Origin: Oscillospiraceae bacterium | GTDB taxonomy: Bacteria > Bacillota > Clostridia > Oscillospirales > Oscillospiraceae | DNA length: 64,000 bases | Direction of reading: 5' to 3' | Assembly: GCA_017620525.1 (NCBI GenBank) | Contig: JAGAUY010000055.1 | Coordinates: 38,714-102,713, forward strand | Shown here: piece by piece, positions 60,424 through 64,000 of the stretch | How positions within the stretch are numbered: position 1 is the first letter of the stretch | Layout of the letters: each line of letters starts with the position of its first letter | Program-made: the position numbers and the translations under genes | Notes under the pieces: generated by a model | Told to the model about the DNA's origin: nothing | The model's database searches: none | Seen by the model: the letters and a program-made list of their open reading frames with translations, nothing else

Positions 60424-60457
60424 AAAAGCGGCTGCCATCGGGCAGCCGCTTTTGTTT
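60424..60457. terminator. Bidirectional terminator between the DtxR-type gene and trxA
   Basis: A 13 bp stem AAAAGCGGCTGCC with ATCG loop and its complement; T-rich on both strands. Confidence 0.9.
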
Positions 60458-60767
60458 ATACGTCCAGAAGTTTCAGAATACCTGCCTTGGGGCGGTATCC
60501 TACGGATTTGGCAACGGGAACACCGCTTTTCAGCACCACCAGCGTCGGAATGCTGGAAACACCGAATTCCATGGCCAGCTCCATTTCTTCATCCACATTG
60601 ACTTTGCCCACGAGGATCTCTTCATTTTCCTCCGCAATCTCTTCCACGATGGGGCCGATCATCTTGCACGGACCGCACCAGATGGCCCAGAAGTCCAGCA
60701 GGACGGTTCTGCCGGAGGTTTTGACCAGTTCATCATAGTTCGCTTTTGTGATGGTCTGAACAGACAT
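60456..60767 (-). CDS. trxA: Thioredoxin
   Basis: A 103-residue thioredoxin with the active site WCGPCK (about 31-36), cis-Pro in SSIPTLVV and the usual length. It reduces protein disulfides in the cytoplasm with thioredoxin reductase, which is not in the window. AAAGGAGAATGTATC precedes the ATG. It follows the XRE regulator by 47 bases on the same strand, so the two are probably one transcript. Confidence 0.95.
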   Translation of the reverse strand: MSVQTITKANYDELVKTSGRTVLLDFWAIWCGPCKMIGPIVEEIAEENEEILVGKVNVDEEMELAMEFGVSSIPTLVVLKSGVPVAKSVGYRPKAGILKLLDV

Positions 60768-60814
60768 GATACATTCTCCTTTGTATATTGATTTTGATTC
60801 GTTCGCTGCCGGGG

Positions 60815-61633
60815 TTATGCTTTTCGCTGCCGGCAGGCATATTCATAGGCCATTTTATAGTCTTCCAGCTCCCGGTAGCAGCGCTCCAGACGGAGAGCTG
60901 TTTTTTCCGGGAATTGCGCCTCAGCCTTGTGGTAGCAGGCAGCGGCTTGCCGGTATGCCTGACGGGCGAGATATGCCTCCCCCCGGAGGAAATTCCAGTC
61001 TGCCGCTTCCCAGTCCTCTGCCGCGTCCAGAAGCGCGGCGCAGCGGGACACATTTCCATTATCCAGTGCGTCCCTGGCCCGGATCAGCAGTTCCGCATCC
61101 AACGGCGGCAGCGCGCAGACGGATTCGCGGCGCATCTGGGGTGTGACCTGCACCGCCAGCAGCAGGCGCCGCCGCTCCAGTTCCCGGCGGCAGTAAGCCA
61201 GATCCCGGCCTGCTTCAGCCGCCCGGTTCAGCAGTTCGCCGGCATAGGGCCTGCGGCCCCGGACCAGCGCTTCTTCCGCCAGAGAGAGGCATGACAGCAC
61301 TTCCAGCAGCCGCCGCTCCTGATCGAAGATCCCGTCCGGCTCCCGGTAATGCTCCAGGGACTTCAGTGCTGCGGCATAGTCTGCAGACAGGTATGCGTGT
61401 CGCGCCGCTTCCATCACCGGCTGATTGGGGGAGGTCACAGTTTCCTCCTCCAGAAAGTAGCTGATGGTTTTTCCGAGCTGTCCGGCCAGATACCGCAGTG
61501 TGTCCATGGATGGTCTGGCCGCACCGTTTTCGATCTGCGAGAGCATATTGCGGGTGATTTCATCGCCGCACAGCTGCCGCTGGGACAGTCCCGCTTCCAG
61601 CCGCGCCTGCTTCAGCCGTTTTCCAAGTTCCAT
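60815..61633 (-). CDS. XRE-family regulator with TPR-like C-terminal region
   Basis: A 272-residue protein. Residues 5-60 are an HTH_3/XRE domain (KRLKQARLEAGLSQRQLCG, then MLSQIENGAARPS). The remainder consists of helical pairs like TPR repeats (for example EAYLARQAYRQAAACYHKAE), as in RRNPP-type or other peptide-sensing regulators. The ATG at 61633 is favoured by GGGGGTGATTCC; a GTG three codons upstream is possible. It is upstream of trxA. Confidence 0.85.
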   Translation of the reverse strand: MELGKRLKQARLEAGLSQRQLCGDEITRNMLSQIENGAARPSMDTLRYLAGQLGKTISYFLEEETVTSPNQPVMEAARHAYLSADYAAALKSLEHYREPDGIFDQERRLLEVLSCLSLAEEALVRGRRPYAGELLNRAAEAGRDLAYCRRELERRRLLLAVQVTPQMRRESVCALPPLDAELLIRARDALDNGNVSRCAALLDAAEDWEAADWNFLRGEAYLARQAYRQAAACYHKAEAQFPEKTALRLERCYRELEDYKMAYEYACRQRKA

Positions 61634-61772
61634 TGGAATCACCCCCGGTAATTTGTATTTACCCCATTATAGCATACGCTGTTTCACTTTTCCAGCGTTA
61701 CAAAAAATTCATTTGCTATTTATGCGGAATTGGTATAAACTAAACTGATATAGCAGATTAAGGAGGTGCGTC

Positions 61773-62768
61773 ATGGATATCAAAAACAGGCGCGCGATTC
61801 AAAATACAGCTGCGGAGGCGCTTGCCTGCGTTTCCGATTCTCGGACCGTTGCCCTCATCTATGGCGGCGGCACGGCGCTGCTGGCGCTGCTGTGCACCAT
61901 TGTCACCTATGTGGTGGGTATCCAGATCCGGGGCACCGGCGGTCTGGGAAATATGGGACTTCGCTCCGTGCTCTCGACAGTTCAGTTCGTTCTGCCTCTG
62001 GCCCAGAGCCTGATCGTGGTTTTTCTGGGTTTCGGCTATCAGAGTGCGGCGCTGCGCATGGCCCGGCGGGTCAATTGCCGCCCGGATGTCCTGCTCGATG
62101 GCTTCCGCCGTTTTGGCCCGCTGGTAAGGCTGTCCATCGCCCAGAGCATCATCTATATGGCCATCGCCTTCCTGGCGCTGTATGTTGGCGCGCAGGTCTT
62201 CGTGATGACGCCGCTGGCAAAGGACTTCCTTGAGATCATGATGCCCCTGATTTCCTCTGCGACAGTACTCACCGACGAGATCGTTCTCGATGAGGCGACG
62301 CTGCTTGCCGCTACGGAAGCCATGCTGCCCATGATCCCCATCGTTCTGATTCTGTTCCTGATCGCTGCGCTGCCCATCGCGTATCAGTACCGGATGTCCA
62401 CCTTCGCACTGCTGGATGATCCCGGCCGGGGTGCCTTTGCCGCCATGCGGGAGAGCCGGAGTATGATGAAGGGAAACCGGGTGGATCTTTTTAAGATTGA
62501 TGTGAGTTTCTGGTGGTTCTATCTGACGGAGCTGGTGATCGGCCTGATCGCCTACGCAGATGTGCTGCTGCCCCGTCTGGGTGTCAGCTTCCCCTGGTCT
62601 GATACGGTCAGCTATTTCCTGTTCTATGTGGTGTCTCTTGCTTTGCAGACAGGACTGTATTATCTGTTCCTGAACCGGGTTCATGTCACCTATGCCGCAG
62701 CCTATGAGACCCTGCGCGCCAAGCCGGAGCAGACCCGGGTCCCTCTGGGCAATATCTTCAATCTGTGA
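61773..62768 (+). CDS. DUF975-like polytopic membrane protein
   Basis: A 331-residue protein with about six membrane helices. SMMKGNRVDLFKIDVSFWWF (about 230-249) matches the SRxxMkGnrxxlFxLxlSF signature of DUF975. Function in the family is unknown; related proteins are sometimes near transport or envelope genes. AAGGAGGTGCGTC precedes the ATG. A possible extended -10 promoter, TGGTATAAA, lies at 61731-61739. Confidence 0.8.
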   Translation: MDIKNRRAIQNTAAEALACVSDSRTVALIYGGGTALLALLCTIVTYVVGIQIRGTGGLGNMGLRSVLSTVQFVLPLAQSLIVVFLGFGYQSAALRMARRVNCRPDVLLDGFRRFGPLVRLSIAQSIIYMAIAFLALYVGAQVFVMTPLAKDFLEIMMPLISSATVLTDEIVLDEATLLAATEAMLPMIPIVLILFLIAALPIAYQYRMSTFALLDDPGRGAFAAMRESRSMMKGNRVDLFKIDVSFWWFYLTELVIGLIAYADVLLPRLGVSFPWSDTVSYFLFYVVSLALQTGLYYLFLNRVHVTYAAAYETLRAKPEQTRVPLGNIFNL

Positions 62769-62850
62769 TAACATCCGCGTGCCATCTCCGGCACGCGGTC
62801 CCGTTTTCCGGCGCAGCGCCGGGATCACGCAAAAAATGAGGAGGAATGAT

Positions 62851-63216
62851 ATGAGTAACTGTAACGGCTGCAGCGGCAGCTGCGGCGGGTGCGGAGGCTG
62901 CTCCGCGTTCCTGGAACTGACCGAGGGGGAGATCAAAATGCTCCTGATGCTGGCGCAGATTCCCTTCCTGCCTGTGGCACGGAGAATGGATGACGATGTG
63001 CCGGTGTTTCTGGAAGAAACAGACCGTCCGGCGGAGGAATACAGTCTGATCCTTCAGTGCCTGGAGAAACGGGGACTGATTGATATCGATTATTCCAAGC
63101 CCCTGAAAAGCTTTGACGACAGCGCCTATGCCGCCTGGCCGGTGCGCGGAAGCTTCGCCCTGACAATGCGCGGGCAGCAGGTGGTGGAGTTGCTGGAGTA
63201 CCAGGGTGTCAATTAA
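62851..63216 (+). CDS. Small protein with Cys/Gly-rich N-terminus
   Basis: A 121-residue protein of no named family. It starts with a cysteine array (Cys4, 7, 11, 14 and 17 in CNGCSGSCGGCGGC), suited to bind a metal or Fe-S cluster. The remainder (about 20-121) looks like a winged-helix-type domain (LTEGEIKMLLMLAQIPFLPV, then LILQCLEKRGLIDIDY and FALTMRGQQVVELLEY). It may be a metal- or redox-sensing regulator, though this is speculation. AATGAGGAGGAATGAT precedes the ATG at 62851. It is 82 bases after the DUF975 gene. Confidence 0.7.
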   Translation: MSNCNGCSGSCGGCGGCSAFLELTEGEIKMLLMLAQIPFLPVARRMDDDVPVFLEETDRPAEEYSLILQCLEKRGLIDIDYSKPLKSFDDSAYAAWPVRGSFALTMRGQQVVELLEYQGVN

Positions 63217-63242
63217 TTTTCCACCGGGAACAAATTTTTTAC

Positions 63243-63271
63243 TTGACGAAGGTCGTCGAAATTGCTACAAT
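63243..63271 (+). promoter_or_regulatory. Promoter of the metN T-box leader
   Basis: TTGACG (63243-63248), 17 bases, TACAAT (63266-63271). Confidence 0.65.
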
Positions 63272-63289
63272 GATGTCAATATCATACAA

Positions 63290-63543
63290 AGGCAGTGAAG
63301 GGAAGAGTAAGCCCGCCGCCTCCGTTCAGAGAACCCCGGCTTGGTGTGATGGGGTACGACAGGAGCTGGCTGAACATGGTCCCGGAGCCGCGCAGGCGAT
63401 AGGTAGTTTGCGACGGGAGCGCCCGTTAAAGCGCACGAGTATGCTGGTACTCGATGAGGCGGCAGTCGTGAGGCTGCTGTGAATCAAGGTGGTAACACGG
63501 TATTTTCCGTCCTTGTGCTTTGGCACAAGGACGTTCTTTTTTT
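63290..63543 (+). promoter_or_regulatory. T-box riboswitch, tRNA-Met type
   Basis: The leader contains GGGAAGAGTA (specifier loop 5' side), the distal CAGAGA/TTGGTG elements, and GAAC before an ATG specifier triplet at 63376-63378. GGGA pairs with TCCC below and AGCC with GGCT above the specifier loop. The T-box sequence AAGGTGGTAACACGG is at 63486-63500; its UGGU can pair with ACCA of uncharged tRNA. The downstream terminator is at 63509-63543. Uncharged tRNA-Met would allow transcription of metN, consistent with methionine uptake. Confidence 0.9.
63509..63543 (+). terminator. T-box leader terminator
   Basis: GTCCTTGTGC (63509-63518) pairs with GCACAAGGAC (63523-63532), followed by GTTCTTTTTTT. 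The antiterminator uses the T-box sequence just upstream. Confidence 0.9.
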
Positions 63544-63555
63544 AGGAGGGATATT

Positions 63556-64000
63556 TTGGAACCGATTATCGAAATGAAACATCTTTCAAAGACCTTCGGT
63601 GACGGAAGCAACCAGGTCGCCGCACTTAAAAATGTGAGTATCGCGGTCCGGAAGGGTGAGATCTTCGGCATCATCGGTCTGTCCGGTGCCGGCAAGTCCA
63701 CGCTGGTGCGCTGCATCAACCTGCTGGAGCGGCCCGATGAGGGCGAAGTCCTCTTCCATGGCAGGAATCTGATGACCATGTCCGAGAAGGAGCTGCGTCA
63801 GCAGCGTAAAAAGATCACGATGATCTTCCAGCACTTCAATCTGCTGGATCAGCGGACATCCCTTGAGAATATCTGTTTCCCTCTGGAGCTGGTGGGCACG
63901 CCTAAGAAGCAGGCCCGCAAGCGCGCCATGGAACTGCTGGAGACGGTTGGCCTGCCCGACAAGGCAGATGCATACCCTGTCCAGCTGTCCGGCGGCCAGA
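63556..64000 (+). CDS. metN: Methionine ABC transporter ATP-binding protein, 5' part (cut by window edge)
   Basis: The first 148 residues of an ABC ATPase. Walker A is GLSGAGKST, the Q-loop lies in MIFQHFNLL and the signature LSGGQ is at the very end of the window. SGAGKSTLVRCINLLERP and FQHFNLLDQRT are typical of MetN; the Met T-box directly upstream supports methionine or a derivative as the substrate. The start is a TTG at 63556 after TAGGAGGGATAT; the first ATG is six codons in. The rest, presumably with metI and metQ, lies outside. Confidence 0.88.
   Translation, partial: MEPIIEMKHLSKTFGDGSNQVAALKNVSIAVRKGEIFGIIGLSGAGKSTLVRCINLLERPDEGEVLFHGRNLMTMSEKELRQQRKKITMIFQHFNLLDQRTSLENICFPLELVGTPKKQARKRAMELLETVGLPDKADAYPVQLSGGQ

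Noticed and set aside
60456-61633. XRE regulator next to a small gene as a toxin-antitoxin pair.
   Set aside because: The small gene is an ordinary thioredoxin with WCGPCK and the regulator has a TPR-like region; neither looks like a toxin.

Overview
The window looks like chromosome from an anaerobic, spore-forming gut-type Clostridium relative (Bacillota, probably Oscillospiraceae-like). Supporting signs are an alpha/beta small acid-soluble spore protein gene, a Met T-box, a THF riboswitch, strong AGGAGG ribosome-binding sites, TTGACA/TATAAT-type promoters and dense iron-sulfur and molybdenum biochemistry. The taxon is an inference; no rRNA or other marker gene is present. No insertion sequence, prophage, CRISPR array or tRNA gene was seen.

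Layout. 0-10 kb: start of alanine racemase, a TetR regulator with a domain-permuted GH3 glycosidase, two small stress-like proteins, a methyltransferase, a low-molecular-weight phosphatase coupled to a DUF2284 protein, a THF riboswitch with an enlarged FolT-like gene, MgtC and SASP. 10-15 kb (minus strand): an etfB-etfA-lctD-larA operon for electron-confurcating lactate oxidation plus lactate racemisation. 15-27.5 kb: a Mop-type molybdenum aldehyde oxidoreductase with a conserved retinue (NTP transferase-HTH, histidine phosphatase-HD, FAD/Fe-S dicluster protein, small redox protein, methyltransferase, C-GCAxxG-C-C protein, radical SAM protein and CoA-ligase-like enzyme). 27.5-28.6 kb: a split chromate-transporter pair.

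29-41.7 kb: a signalling island. It holds a lipoprotein, a predicted pseudokinase with an extracytoplasmic CxxC repeat array, an embedded PfkB sugar kinase, and then an eight-gene operon (33.4-41.7 kb) of zinc-ribbon membrane proteins, a vWA protein, a PP2C phosphatase, a Ser/Thr kinase and a membrane-anchored subtilase. The vWA-PP2C-kinase core resembles the TerY-P triad, and this operon is the best candidate for an undescribed system.

42-54 kb: a second molybdenum hydroxylase locus. It has a regulator-like protein with a ruined NTP-transferase site, MocA, a three-subunit xanthine-dehydrogenase-family enzyme, a paralogue that has lost its Fe-S cysteines, a fold-III-like protein, a LysR regulator, and a vWA/BRCT-DUF6273/MoxR module recalling the CoxD/CoxE maturation proteins of CO dehydrogenase. 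54-64 kb: a secreted LRR-SLH protein, HAD phosphatase, moaA and a moaE-like gene for Moco synthesis, an orphan solute-binding lipoprotein, an MntR/DtxR regulator, thioredoxin with an XRE regulator, a DUF975 membrane protein, a Cys-rich small protein, and a Met T-box in front of the truncated metN.

Taken together, much of the window serves molybdenum enzymes: two hydroxylases, cofactor synthesis (moaA, moaE-like, mocA) and two different sets of probable maturation or accessory proteins. Lactate oxidation and folate and methionine uptake sit alongside. All functional calls come from reading motifs and remembered family features; no database search was run.
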